From: Donghicola sp041224595
GTDB lineage: Bacteria > Pseudomonadota > Alphaproteobacteria > Rhodobacterales > Rhodobacteraceae
Length of the DNA stretch: 64,000 nt
NCBI RefSeq assembly: GCF_041224595.1
Contig: NZ_JBGFGN010000164.1
Location: 159,868 to 223,867 of the forward strand
Direction of reading: 5' to 3'
Shown here: in pieces, positions 16,642 through 25,426 of the stretch
Position numbering within the stretch: the first letter of the stretch is position 1
Layout of the letters: each line of letters opens with the position of its first letter
Translations under genes and position numbers: made by a program
Notes under the pieces: generated by a model
What the model was told of the DNA's origin: nothing
The model's input: the letters and a program-made list of their open reading frames with translations, nothing else
The model's database searches: none

Positions 16642-17942
16642 GCCGTGATCCTTTCGACAACCAAAGGCGCAGCGTCGACCGCTTCGCCGATTTGCACCGC
16701 CGCGAGCACAACCTGCGCCGCGCGGTCTGCTTCGGCCTCGGTCCGCGCATGGATGCGAGCGATGGGGGCGCCGCGATCGAGCCGCTGCCCCAACCGCACC
16801 ATGTCCGATATTCCGACTGATGGGTCGACCTGATCCGTCTCGACCAACCGGCCGCCGCCTAATGCGACTACGGCAGCCCCCAACGCCTTGCCGTCCATGG
16901 CAGTCACAACGCCCGCTTCGGGCGTGTACACCTCTTGGATCACAGTCGCTTCGGGCAACAAGGCCGCCCACTCGCTGGCGAACCGGCGCGGCCCGCCTTG
17001 GGCTGCGATCATCCGCTCGAACACCTCGGCCGCTGCGCCACTGGTGATCACGGTTTGCATCTGGGTGATCCCCTGCGCGACAGTCTGTGCCAATCCGCCA
17101 GACACCAGAACCTCGGCACCCAAAGCGCAGGACAGATCAAAGAGCGGCCCACGCGCAGCGCCTGTTAGAACCGCCATCGCCTCGGCAATTTCCAAAGCGT
17201 TGCCCATGGCGGAGGCCAACGGTTGGTTCATGTCAGAGATCAGGGCAGTCGTCGGACACCCAGCCGCATTTGCGGTGCTCACAAGAGACTGCGCTAGGTC
17301 TCGCGCGGCCTCCGGCGATGTCATGAACGCGCCCGTGCCCCACTTTACATCCAGCACCAGTGCGCCAAGCCCTGCCGCCAGTTTTTTGGACAGGATCGAG
17401 GCCGTGATCAGATCAAGGCTATCCACCGTCGAGGTCACATCCCGTACCGCATAGAGCCGCTTGTCCGCAGGCGCGATCCGGCCCGTGGCCCCGACAATCG
17501 CGCAGCCGACTTCGGCAACCTGACGGCGCAATCGCGCCTCGGACAGGTCGGTGCGCAAATCGGGGATCGCCTCCAGCTTGTCCAGTGTTCCGCCAGTGTG
17601 CCCTAGCCCGCGGCCAGAGATCATTGGCACATAGGCACCGCATGCCACCAGCGCAGGCGCGATGATCAGGCTGGTGCAGTCCCCTAGTCCGCCAGTCGAA
17701 TGCTTGTCCAGAACCGGACCGTTCAGATCCCAAGACAGGCAATCACCGCTGTCACGCATCGCCAGCGTCAGGGCAACACGCCCCTCCTGCCCCAAAGCGC
17801 CGAGGCAGACACCCATCGCGAACGCACCAGCCTGTGCATCGCTGACCTCGCCCGTACCCAGCCCTAGCGCAAAGGCCCGCAGGTCATCGGACGCAGGCAC
17901 GCGGCCCGCCCGCAGGTCAGACAGCAGACCGCGCGTGTCCAT
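16638..17942 (-). CDS. deoA: thymidine phosphorylase
   Basis: A 434-aa enzyme cleaving thymidine or deoxyuridine with phosphate into base and deoxyribose-1-phosphate. The family signature is clear in DKHSTGGLGDCTSLIIAPALVACG and PMISGRGLGHTGGTLDKLEAIP. The phosphate-binding KHSTGG and the C-terminal alpha/beta domain are both present, and length is as usual. Its ATG shares one base with the cdd stop (TGATG), and its own stop overlaps deoB, so the whole operon is translationally chained. Confidence 0.94.
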   Translation of the reverse strand: MDTRGLLSDLRAGRVPASDDLRAFALGLGTGEVSDAQAGAFAMGVCLGALGQEGRVALTLAMRDSGDCLSWDLNGPVLDKHSTGGLGDCTSLIIAPALVACGAYVPMISGRGLGHTGGTLDKLEAIPDLRTDLSEARLRRQVAEVGCAIVGATGRIAPADKRLYAVRDVTSTVDSLDLITASILSKKLAAGLGALVLDVKWGTGAFMTSPEAARDLAQSLVSTANAAGCPTTALISDMNQPLASAMGNALEIAEAMAVLTGAARGPLFDLSCALGAEVLVSGGLAQTVAQGITQMQTVITSGAAAEVFERMIAAQGGPRRFASEWAALLPEATVIQEVYTPEAGVVTAMDGKALGAAVVALGGGRLVETDQVDPSVGISDMVRLGQRLDRGAPIARIHARTEAEADRAAQVVLAAVQIGEAVDAAPLVVERITA

Positions 17943-18337
17943 CAGGTGCGCACCATATGGCTGGCGTCAAACATGCCGGGCAGCAAATCCCCGATCGTGG
18001 TTTTGAATTCTGCGCCATCGACGGTCGCCAGCGTCACAGGCGTATCGGCCTTGCCGAACTCGGCCAGCTTCTGACGACAGCCACCGCAGGGCGGCACAGG
18101 CGTCGGGCTGTCCGCGATCACATAGACCTCGGCGATGTCACGGCTGCCGCCTGCCGCGCACATGGCTGCGATCGCGCCCGCCTCGGCGCAGGTGCCCTCT
18201 GGATAGGCGATATTCTCGACATTGCAGCCTTGATGCACGATGTCATCGGTGGCCCGAACGGCCGCCCCGACCTTGAATTTCGAGTAGGGCGCATAGGCGT
18301 TTTCACGGACTTTCATCGCGTCATCGCGCAGGGACAT
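17942..18337 (-). CDS. cdd: cytidine deaminase
   Basis: A 131-aa tetrameric-type deaminase turning cytidine and deoxycytidine into uridine forms. CNVENIAYPEGTCAEAGAIAAM contains the catalytic CAE, and PCGGCRQKL the PCxxC zinc cysteines. The start at 18337 gives the normal N-terminus MSLRDDAMKVRENAYAPYSKFKVGAA. It is the first gene of the leftward salvage operon; the 197-bp gap shared with maeB must contain its promoter. Confidence 0.94.
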   Translation of the reverse strand: MSLRDDAMKVRENAYAPYSKFKVGAAVRATDDIVHQGCNVENIAYPEGTCAEAGAIAAMCAAGGSRDIAEVYVIADSPTPVPPCGGCRQKLAEFGKADTPVTLATVDGAEFKTTIGDLLPGMFDASHMVRT

Positions 18338-18496
18338 CGGGGCTCTCCGCCGTTTGATCAAATGGTCAAAGGCAGTGAACCGTGTCGCACCGAAATTGGC
18401 AAGTGCCTGACCGGCAGAACCGCGCCACGTCACCCATTTTTGCGGCAGTGCGGCGAAGGTTTTACAATTCGCCATCTTTAAACGCGAAGGGAAATA

Positions 18497-18510
18497 GTTT
18501 AACGCTAAAC
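18497..18510. promoter_or_regulatory. small palindrome between cdd and maeB
   Basis: GTTTA-ACGC-TAAAC lies 25 bp upstream of the maeB ATG in the divergent cdd/maeB intergenic region. It could be an operator for either gene. The arms are only 5 bp, so this is weak evidence. Confidence 0.25.
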
Positions 18511-18534
18511 AAAAATTCCCAGAGGGGACGCGTC

Positions 18535-20814
18535 ATGTCAGAACAACAGAATGAAACGCTGCGTCAGGCAGCTCTGTTTTATCACGAACACCCCAAGCCC
18601 GGTAAGCTTGAAATTCGCGCAACCAAACCGATGGCCAACGGCCGCGACCTAAGCCGCGCCTATTCGCCCGGCGTCGCCGAAGCCTGCCTTGAGATCAAGG
18701 AAGACGCGCAGAACGCCGCCCGCTACACGTCCAAGGGCAACCTCGTGGCGGTCATCACAAACGGCTCCGCAGTACTGGGGCTGGGAAACATTGGCGCGCT
18801 GGCATCGAAGCCCGTGATGGAAGGCAAAGCCGTCCTCTTTAAAAAGTTTGCGAACATCGATGCCTTTGACATCGAGGTGAACGAAAGCGACCCCGAGAAG
18901 CTAGCTGACATCGTGTGCTCGCTGGAGCCGACCTTTGGCGCGGTGAACCTCGAGGATATCAAAGCCCCCGACTGCTTTATCGTCGAGAAAATCTGCCGCG
19001 AGCGGATGAACATCCCCGTCTTCCACGACGACCAGCACGGCACCGCGATTGTCGTTGGCGCAGCGGCCACCAACGCGCTGCACGTGGCGGGCAAGAATTT
19101 CGAAGACATCAAGATCGTCTCGACCGGTGGCGGCGCGGCAGGCATCGCTTGTCTGAACATGCTGCTGAAACTGGGTGTGAAACGCGAAAACGTCTGGCTC
19201 TGCGACATTCATGGTCTGGTGTACGAAGGGCGCGATGTGGACATGAACCCACAGAAGGCAGCCTTTGCCCAGAAGTCTGACCTCCGCACCTTGGAAGACG
19301 TGATTGATGGCGCGGACATGTTCCTTGGCCTGTCGGGCCCGAATGTGCTGAAGCCCGAGATGGTCTCGAAGATGACCAAGCAGCCGATCATCTTTGCTCT
19401 GGCGAACCCGAACCCCGAAATCCTGCCCGATTTGGCACGCGAAGTGGCCCCTGACGCGATCATCGCGACGGGCCGCAGCGACTTCCCCAATCAGGTGAAC
19501 AACGTCCTGTGTTTCCCGTTCATCTTCCGCGGCGCGCTGGACGTGGGCGCAACCGAGATCAACGACGAGATGCAGCTGGCCTGCATTGACGGCATCGCCG
19601 CCCTTGCCCGCGCGACCACCAGCGCAGAGGCTGCCGCCGCCTATCAGGGCGAACAGCTGACCTTTGGCGCGGACTACCTGATCCCCAAACCGTTCGACCC
19701 GCGTCTGGTAGGCGTCGTCTCCAGTTCGGTTGCCAAGGCCGCGATGGAAACCGGCGTAGCGACCCGACCACTGGATGATATTGAGGCCTACAAAGAGCGC
19801 CTGAACCAGTCCGTGTTCAAATCCGCTCTGCTGATGCGCCCCGTGTTCGACGCCGCCCGCTCGGCCTCGCGCAGCATCGTCTTTGCCGAGGGCGAGGACG
19901 AGCGCGTCTTGCGTGCCGCCCAAGCGATCCTCGAGGAAACCACCGAGAAACCGATCCTGATCGGCCGCCCCGAAGTGGTCGAGATGCGCTGCGAGCGTAT
20001 GGGCCTGAACATTCGCCACGGTCGCGACTTTGATTTGGTGAACCCTGAAAACGATCCGCGCTATCGGGATTACTGGGAGACCTATCATCAAATTATGTGC
20101 CGCGACGGCGTCACGCCCGATCTGGCCCGTGCGATCATGCGCACCAACTCCACCGCGATTGCCGCCGTCATGGTGCAGCGCGGCGAAGCAGACAGCATGA
20201 TCTGCGGCACGTTCGGCGAATACCGCTGGCACCTGAAATACGTGGAGCAGATCCTCGGCAGCAAAAAGCACCGCCCCCATGGCGCCCTGTCGATGATGAT
20301 CCTAGAGGACGGCCCGCTATTCATCGCGGACACCCACGTCCGCTCGGAACCCACCCCCGAAGAGATCGCGCAGTCCGTCATCGGCGCGGCGCGTCACGTC
20401 AAACGCTTTGGCCTGACCCCGCGCATCGCGCTATGTGCCCAGTCGCAGTTTGGCTCGACCCAGTGCGACACCGGTCGCCGTTTGCGGGCCGCGATCGACA
20501 TTCTGGACAGCCTGCCCCGCGACTTTGTCTACGAGGGCGAGATGAACATCGACGCTGCGCTTGACCCCGACCTTTGCGCGCGCGTGTTCCCACAAAACCG
20601 CCTGCAAGGCGCGGCGAATGTGCTGGTCTTTGGCCATGCAGATGCAGCATCCGGCGTGCGCAACATCCTCAAGATGAAGGGCGGCGGACTTGAAGTCGGC
20701 CCAATCCTGATGGGCATGGGCAACCGCGCGCATATCGTGAACCACTCGATCAGTTCGCGCGGGTTGCTGAACATGGCTGCGATCGCGGGAACACCTGTAG
20801 CCCACTACGGTTAA
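18535..20814 (+). CDS. maeB: NADP-dependent malic enzyme with phosphotransacetylase-like domain
   Basis: A 759-aa MaeB-type enzyme oxidatively decarboxylating malate to pyruvate with NADPH production. The N-terminal malic-enzyme half (about 1-420) includes YSPGVAEACLEI, VFHDDQHGTAIVVGAA and the NADP Rossmann segment IVSTGGGAAGIACLNMLL. The C-terminal half (about 440-759) is the phosphate-acetyltransferase-like domain that usually lacks transacetylase activity and binds acetyl-CoA as allosteric effector. AGAGGGGA precedes the ATG at 18535. It draws TCA-cycle C4 acids off as pyruvate when growing on acetyl- or propionyl-CoA. Confidence 0.94.
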   Translation: MSEQQNETLRQAALFYHEHPKPGKLEIRATKPMANGRDLSRAYSPGVAEACLEIKEDAQNAARYTSKGNLVAVITNGSAVLGLGNIGALASKPVMEGKAVLFKKFANIDAFDIEVNESDPEKLADIVCSLEPTFGAVNLEDIKAPDCFIVEKICRERMNIPVFHDDQHGTAIVVGAAATNALHVAGKNFEDIKIVSTGGGAAGIACLNMLLKLGVKRENVWLCDIHGLVYEGRDVDMNPQKAAFAQKSDLRTLEDVIDGADMFLGLSGPNVLKPEMVSKMTKQPIIFALANPNPEILPDLAREVAPDAIIATGRSDFPNQVNNVLCFPFIFRGALDVGATEINDEMQLACIDGIAALARATTSAEAAAAYQGEQLTFGADYLIPKPFDPRLVGVVSSSVAKAAMETGVATRPLDDIEAYKERLNQSVFKSALLMRPVFDAARSASRSIVFAEGEDERVLRAAQAILEETTEKPILIGRPEVVEMRCERMGLNIRHGRDFDLVNPENDPRYRDYWETYHQIMCRDGVTPDLARAIMRTNSTAIAAVMVQRGEADSMICGTFGEYRWHLKYVEQILGSKKHRPHGALSMMILEDGPLFIADTHVRSEPTPEEIAQSVIGAARHVKRFGLTPRIALCAQSQFGSTQCDTGRRLRAAIDILDSLPRDFVYEGEMNIDAALDPDLCARVFPQNRLQGAANVLVFGHADAASGVRNILKMKGGGLEVGPILMGMGNRAHIVNHSISSRGLLNMAAIAGTPVAHYG

Positions 20815-20840
20815 CCCGATAGCCCGAATTCACCAATGGT

Positions 20841-20871
20841 CAGCACCGGCCCTCCGGTGCTGTTCTCGTTT
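20841..20871 (+). terminator. intrinsic terminator after maeB
   Basis: Perfect 9-bp stem CAGCACCGG/CCGGTGCTG with a CCCT loop, followed by TTCTCGTTT. Confidence 0.75.
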
Positions 20872-20925
20872 AGGGTCAGGTGATTCTCTGAACACACGCG
20901 GATTTGCAGCCCCACGGGGCCGAGG

Positions 20926-21015
20926 TTTGCAAATTGACAGATTTCTGACCGCTTGACTGAAAAGTTGAAAAGGGTTTGCAAACCACACGATGCTGCACCT
21001 GCGGCATTTTGCAAA
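20926..21015 (+). promoter_or_regulatory. three TTTGCAAA boxes upstream of prpE (PccR/RamB-like sites)
   Basis: Perfect palindromes TTTGCAAA occur at 20926-20933, 20975-20982 and 21008-21015, with a half site TTTGCA at 20903. In Rhodobacter sphaeroides the short-chain acyl-CoA regulator PccR recognises paired TTTGCAAA motifs at propionyl-CoA genes, and RamB of actinobacteria uses the same core. Finding three just before a propionyl-CoA synthetase gene is strong contextual support. I found no further perfect copy when reading the rest of the window. The regulator gene itself is not here. Confidence 0.75.
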
Positions 21016-21103
21016 TTCGGCCCTATGTTGACGGTAACGCGCTTGCCCAAACGCCCCTCGGTGCCCTAGCACTTTGACGGAGGAGAATTTGGAGGAGCAC
21101 GGC

Positions 21104-22996
21104 ATGGGCTATCAGGATATTTACAAGAGCTGGAAGGACGACCCCGAGGGGTTCTGGATGGCTCAGGCCGAGGCGATTGACTGGGATGAAAAGCCCACCA
21201 AAGCTTTGCATGATGACAATGCGCCCCTGTACGAATGGTTCGCAGACGCCAAGGTGAACACCTGCTGGAACGCTGTGGACCGTCACGTCGAGGCAGGCCG
21301 CGGCAACCAGACCGCCATCATCTACGACAGCCCCGTCACCCACACCAAGCGCGAGATCAGCTATTTCGAGTTGCGCAACCGCGTGGCCAGCCTTGCCGGT
21401 GCTCTGCGCGCCAAGGGTGTCGAAAAGGGCGACCGCGTCATCATCTACATGCCCATGATCCCCGAGGCGCTTGAAGCGATGCTGGCTTGCGCCCGTATCG
21501 GCGCTGTGCATTCGGTCGTGTTCGGCGGCTTTGCAGCGAACGAACTGGCCGTACGCATCGACGACGCGACCCCCAAGGCGATCCTCGCCGCCTCCTGCGG
21601 GATCGAGCCCGGCCGCGTGGTTCACTACAAGCCCCTGCTGGACGGCGCGATTGAACTGGCGCAGCACAAGCCCGACTTCTGCGTGATTTTCCAGCGCGAA
21701 CAGGAAGTCGCCCATCTGGAAGAGGGCCGCGACTACAACTGGCACGGCTTCCAATACGGCGTTGAGCCTGCGGAATGCGTTCCGGTCGAGGGCAACCACC
21801 CCGCCTATATCCTTTATACGTCGGGCACCACCGGCCAGCCCAAGGGCGTCATGCGCCCCACCGCGGGTCATCTGGTCGCGCTGAACTGGACGATGAAGAA
21901 CATCTACAACGTCGAACCCGGCGAAGTCTTCTGGGCTGCGTCGGACGTGGGTTGGGTCGTGGGCCACAGCTATATCTGCTATGGCCCCCTGATCACCGGC
22001 AACACCACCATCGTTTTCGAGGGCAAGCCTATCGGCACCCCCGATGCGGGCACCTTCTGGCGCATTATCGACGAGCATAAGGTCAAATCCTTCTTTACCG
22101 CGCCGACCGCCTTCCGCGCTGTGCGCCGCGAAGACCCGACCGGCGAGTTCATCAAGAAGTACGACCTGAGCGGTCTGCGTGCGGTCTATCTGGCGGGCGA
22201 ACGTGCGGACCCCGCGACCATCGAATGGGCGCAGGAAAAGCTGAACGTGCCGATCATTGACCATTGGTGGCAGACAGAAACCGGTTGGGCGATCGCAGCG
22301 AACCCGCTGGGGATCGAAGAACTGCCTGTGAAACTCGGCAGCCCCTCGGTGCCGATGCCCGGCTACGATGTGCAAATTCTGGACGAGGCTGGTCATCCGG
22401 TCGAGGCAGGCACCCTTGGCGCGATCGCGATCAAGCTACCTCTGCCCCCCGGTACCCTGCCGAACCTGTGGAACGCCGAAGAGCGTTTCAAGAAGAGCTA
22501 CCTGAACACCTTCCCCGGCTACTACGAAACCGGCGACGCGGGCATGAAGGACGAGGACGGCTACCTCTATATCATGGCGCGCACCGATGACGTGATCAAC
22601 GTCGCGGGCCACCGTCTGTCCACCGGCGGCATGGAAGAGGTTCTGGCCTCCCACCCCGATGTGGCCGAATGCGCGGTGATCGGCGTGGCGGACGAACTGA
22701 AGGGCCAGCTGCCCCTTGGCTTCCTGTGTCTAAATTCCGGCTGCGACCGCGACCACGCCGATGTGGTCAAGGAATGCGTCAAGCTGGTCCGTGACAAGAT
22801 CGGCCCCGTGGCGGCCTTCAAACTGGCTGTCGTCGTGGACCGCCTGCCCAAGACCCGCTCGGGCAAAATCCTGCGCGGCACCATGGTCAAGATCGCAGAT
22901 GGCGAAGACTTCAAGATGCCCGCAACAATCGACGATCCGGCCATTCTGGACGAAATCGCGACGGCGCTGAAGACGCTTGGATATCCGGCGGCATAA
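21104..22996 (+). CDS. prpE: propionate--CoA ligase (propionyl-CoA synthetase)
   Basis: A 630-aa adenylate-forming ligase making propionyl-CoA from propionate, ATP and CoA. The AMP-binding P-loop is YTSGTTGQPKGV; HWWQTETGW, the YETGDAG region, the DDVINVAGHRLSTGG hinge and the acetylatable lysine in KTRSGKILRGTM are all present. The YxxxYxxWxxDPEGFW-like N-terminus fits PrpE rather than longer acetyl-CoA synthetases. The ATG at 21104 follows GGAGGAG; a TTG 30 nt upstream is less likely. The three TTTGCAAA boxes upstream and the presence of meaB and methylmalonyl-CoA epimerase genes in the window support propionate over acetate. Confidence 0.9.
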   Translation: MGYQDIYKSWKDDPEGFWMAQAEAIDWDEKPTKALHDDNAPLYEWFADAKVNTCWNAVDRHVEAGRGNQTAIIYDSPVTHTKREISYFELRNRVASLAGALRAKGVEKGDRVIIYMPMIPEALEAMLACARIGAVHSVVFGGFAANELAVRIDDATPKAILAASCGIEPGRVVHYKPLLDGAIELAQHKPDFCVIFQREQEVAHLEEGRDYNWHGFQYGVEPAECVPVEGNHPAYILYTSGTTGQPKGVMRPTAGHLVALNWTMKNIYNVEPGEVFWAASDVGWVVGHSYICYGPLITGNTTIVFEGKPIGTPDAGTFWRIIDEHKVKSFFTAPTAFRAVRREDPTGEFIKKYDLSGLRAVYLAGERADPATIEWAQEKLNVPIIDHWWQTETGWAIAANPLGIEELPVKLGSPSVPMPGYDVQILDEAGHPVEAGTLGAIAIKLPLPPGTLPNLWNAEERFKKSYLNTFPGYYETGDAGMKDEDGYLYIMARTDDVINVAGHRLSTGGMEEVLASHPDVAECAVIGVADELKGQLPLGFLCLNSGCDRDHADVVKECVKLVRDKIGPVAAFKLAVVVDRLPKTRSGKILRGTMVKIADGEDFKMPATIDDPAILDEIATALKTLGYPAA

Positions 22997-23035
22997 CGAA
23001 ACGCGGCCTGCCCCACGGGCGGGCCACCCCAACGC

Positions 23036-23068
23036 AAAAGGCGGCGCTTCACCCGAGCGCCGCCTTTT
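23036..23068. terminator. bidirectional terminator between prpE and nadK
   Basis: Perfect 13-bp inverted repeat AAAAGGCGGCGCT/AGCGCCGCCTTTT with a 7-nt loop, sitting between two convergent genes. A and T runs on opposite sides let it work on both strands. Confidence 0.92.
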
Positions 23069-23072
23069 CACG

Positions 23073-23834
23073 TCAGACGAATTGTTCGCGGATCAGCCGT
23101 TCCTCTAGGCCATGGCCCGGATCGAATAGGATCTTGTGTTTGATGTGGGTGGCGATCTGGATCTCGACCGAGGCGACATTGGTCACAGACGCTGAATCCG
23201 CATCTGCCATCACAGGCCGCTTGCCCGAATCAATCACGTCAAATCGCACGACGGCCTTCTTCGGCAAGAGCGCCCCGCGCCACCGTCTGGGACGAAACGG
23301 CGCAATCGCGGTCAGCGCCAAAACGTCCGCTCCAATGGGCAGGATCGGTCCATGCGCCGAATAGTTGTACGCAGTCGAGCCCGCGGGCGTGGCAACTAGC
23401 GCGCCATCACAGACCAGCTCTTTCATGCGCAAACGGCCATCGATGGTGATTCGCAATTTGGCGGCCTGCGGCCCATTCCGGATCAAAGAGACTTCGTTGA
23501 TCGCCAGCGCCTCGTGCACCTCGCCATCAACGGTCACAGCCTTCATAGATAGGGGATTGATGATCTCTTCTTCGGCGCGCGCCAGACGGCCGGGCAAATC
23601 CGCCTCGGAATATTCGTTCATCAGAAAGCCGACCGTGCCGCGGTTCATCCCGTAGACTGGCGCGGGCAAATCCTGTGTGGCATGAAGTGTTTGCAGCATA
23701 AAACCATCACCGCCCAAGGCGACAATGACATCTGCCTCTTCTACAGGAACCTCGCCATAGCGACGCACCAAGGCCTCCCGGGCAGACTGCGCGATGGGGG
23801 CGTTGCTGGCAGAAAAGGCGATGCGGATCGACAT
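23073..23834 (-). CDS. nadK: NAD kinase
   Basis: A 253-aa enzyme phosphorylating NAD to NADP. The diagnostic ALGGDGFMLQ (GGDG) near residue 40 and the NRGTVGFLMNEY segment are present, followed by ATPAGSTAYNYSAHGPI, the conserved (N/T)PTGSTAY-like motif. The start at 23834 gives the short N-terminus normal in alphaproteobacteria; the ribosome site is weak (GGGAC). It is convergent with prpE and divergent from glyA. NADPH demand links it loosely to malic enzyme and Gnd in this window. Confidence 0.92.
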   Translation of the reverse strand: MSIRIAFSASNAPIAQSAREALVRRYGEVPVEEADVIVALGGDGFMLQTLHATQDLPAPVYGMNRGTVGFLMNEYSEADLPGRLARAEEEIINPLSMKAVTVDGEVHEALAINEVSLIRNGPQAAKLRITIDGRLRMKELVCDGALVATPAGSTAYNYSAHGPILPIGADVLALTAIAPFRPRRWRGALLPKKAVVRFDVIDSGKRPVMADADSASVTNVASVEIQIATHIKHKILFDPGHGLEERLIREQFV

Positions 23835-23998
23835 AACAGAGTCCCGGTGCTGAGCGTTGCTCCGAAGCAATCACAACTTGCACCGAAGTACCAGCATTGC
23901 CGCGGCCAAGATGCACTAGGTCGTTTTACGATCTTTGCCTTTGTGACAGTTTCCTATAGGTACTGCGCCAATCGTACCCCTTGGCTATGGAGGCACCC

Positions 23999-25294
23999 AT
24001 GAACGCCCCTCACCGTGACAATGGCTTTTTCACTGAATCGCTGGAATCCCGCGACGCTGACCTGTTCGGCGCGATCCGTCAGGAACTGGGTCGCCAGCGC
24101 GACGAGATCGAACTGATCGCGTCCGAGAACATCGTATCGGCTGCTGTGCTCGAAGCACAGGGTTCGGTCATGACCAACAAGTACGCCGAAGGCTACCCGG
24201 GTCGCCGTTACTACGGTGGCTGCCAGTATGTCGACATCGCCGAGAACCTGGCGATCGACCGCGCCAAGCAGCTGTTCGGCTGTGAGTTTGCCAACGTCCA
24301 GCCCAACTCGGGCTCGCAGGCAAACCAAGGTGTCTTCCAAGCGCTGATCAAACCCGGCGACACCATTCTGGGCATGAGCCTTGATGCGGGTGGTCACCTG
24401 ACCCACGGCGCCAAGCCGAACCAGTCGGGCAAGTGGTTCAACGCGGTTCAGTACGGCGTGACCCGTCAGACCCTCGACGTGGACTACGATCAGATCCAGG
24501 AACTGGCAAACGAGCACAAGCCCGCTCTGATCGTGGCTGGCGGCTCGGCGATCCCCCGTCAGCTGGACTTCGCGAAGTTCCGTGGAATCGCAGACAGCGT
24601 TGGCGCCTACCTGATGGCGGACATCGCGCACTTTGCGGGTCTGGTGGCTGCGGGCGAATACCCCAACCCCTTCCCCCACGTGCACGTTGCGACCACCACC
24701 ACCCACAAGACCCTGCGCGGCCCCCGTGGCGGCATGATCCTGACCAACGACGAAGCCATCGCGAAAAAGGTGAACTCGGCGATCTTCCCGGGTATTCAGG
24801 GCGGCCCCCTGATGCACGTGATCGCGGCCAAAGCGGTTGCGTTCGGCGAGGCGCTGCGCCCCGACTTCAAAGACTACCAGAAGCAGGTCATCAAGAACGC
24901 TCAGGCGCTGGCAAACGAGCTGCACAAGGGCGGCGTGGACACCGTGACCCACGGCACCGACACTCACCTGATGCTGGTCGACTTGCGCCCCAAAGGCGTA
25001 AAGGGCAACGCGACCGAGGCCGCTCTGGGCCGTGCACACATCACCTGCAACAAGAACGGCGTTCCGTTTGACGACGAAAAGCCCACCATCACAAGCGGCA
25101 TCCGTCTGGGCTCGCCCGCCGGCACCACCCGTGGTTTCGGTGAGGAAGAGTTCCGTCAGATCGGCAAATGGATCATCGAAGTCGTCGACGGTCTGGCCGC
25201 AAACGGTGAAGACGGCAATGCAGACATCGAAGCCAAGGTCCGGGGCGAAGTTGCAGAGCTCTGCGCACGCTTCCCGATGTACCCGAACCTCTAA
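23999..25294 (+). CDS. glyA: serine hydroxymethyltransferase
   Basis: A 431-aa PLP enzyme interconverting serine and glycine with tetrahydrofolate, the main source of one-carbon units. Conserved segments include ELIASENIVS, TNKYAEGYPGRRYYGGC, the pre-lysine DIAHFAGLV, and THKTLRGPRGG containing the PLP-binding lysine. The ATG follows GGAGG. It is divergent from nadK with a 164-bp gap and ends at a strong terminator (25337-25365). Confidence 0.96.
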   Translation: MNAPHRDNGFFTESLESRDADLFGAIRQELGRQRDEIELIASENIVSAAVLEAQGSVMTNKYAEGYPGRRYYGGCQYVDIAENLAIDRAKQLFGCEFANVQPNSGSQANQGVFQALIKPGDTILGMSLDAGGHLTHGAKPNQSGKWFNAVQYGVTRQTLDVDYDQIQELANEHKPALIVAGGSAIPRQLDFAKFRGIADSVGAYLMADIAHFAGLVAAGEYPNPFPHVHVATTTTHKTLRGPRGGMILTNDEAIAKKVNSAIFPGIQGGPLMHVIAAKAVAFGEALRPDFKDYQKQVIKNAQALANELHKGGVDTVTHGTDTHLMLVDLRPKGVKGNATEAALGRAHITCNKNGVPFDDEKPTITSGIRLGSPAGTTRGFGEEEFRQIGKWIIEVVDGLAANGEDGNADIEAKVRGEVAELCARFPMYPNL

Positions 25295-25336
25295 TCCGAC
25301 GGAGCGCGGGCAAGCCCGCGCGCAGGCTTAGTTTTC

Positions 25337-25365
25337 AGGCCGCCCTTCGGGGCGGCCTTTGCTTT
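25337..25365 (+). terminator. intrinsic terminator after glyA
   Basis: 9-bp stem AGGCCGCCC/GGGCGGCCT with a TTCG loop, then TTGCTTT and immediately dispersed-element copy 5. Confidence 0.85.
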
Positions 25366-25388
25366 GAGTATTTAAATGCAAAAAGAAG
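25366..25388 (+). repeat. dispersed intergenic element, copy 5
   Basis: GAGTATTT + AAATG + CAAAAAGAAG, right after the glyA terminator. It faces copy 6 as an inverted repeat with a 13-nt gap, so a transcript through both could form a long stem. Confidence 0.78.
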
Positions 25389-25401
25389 CGAGCCTTCATG
25401 T

Positions 25402-25423
25402 CTTCTTTTTGCGATAAATACTC
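25402..25423 (-). repeat. dispersed intergenic element, copy 6 (minus orientation)
   Basis: Plus-strand CTTCTTTTTGC...AAATACTC, inverted relative to copy 5. On the minus strand its GAGTATTT end lies 3 nt after the TAA stop of hrpB. Confidence 0.78.
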
Positions 25424-25426
25424 AAA

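Noticed and set aside
18901..20280. 459-aa minus-strand open frame opposite maeB
   Set aside because: Shadow of the malic enzyme gene; composition typical of antisense frames in GC-rich DNA.
21023..22396. 457-aa minus-strand open frame opposite prpE
   Set aside because: Shadow frame covering the prpE catalytic core and running over the TTTGCAAA boxes.
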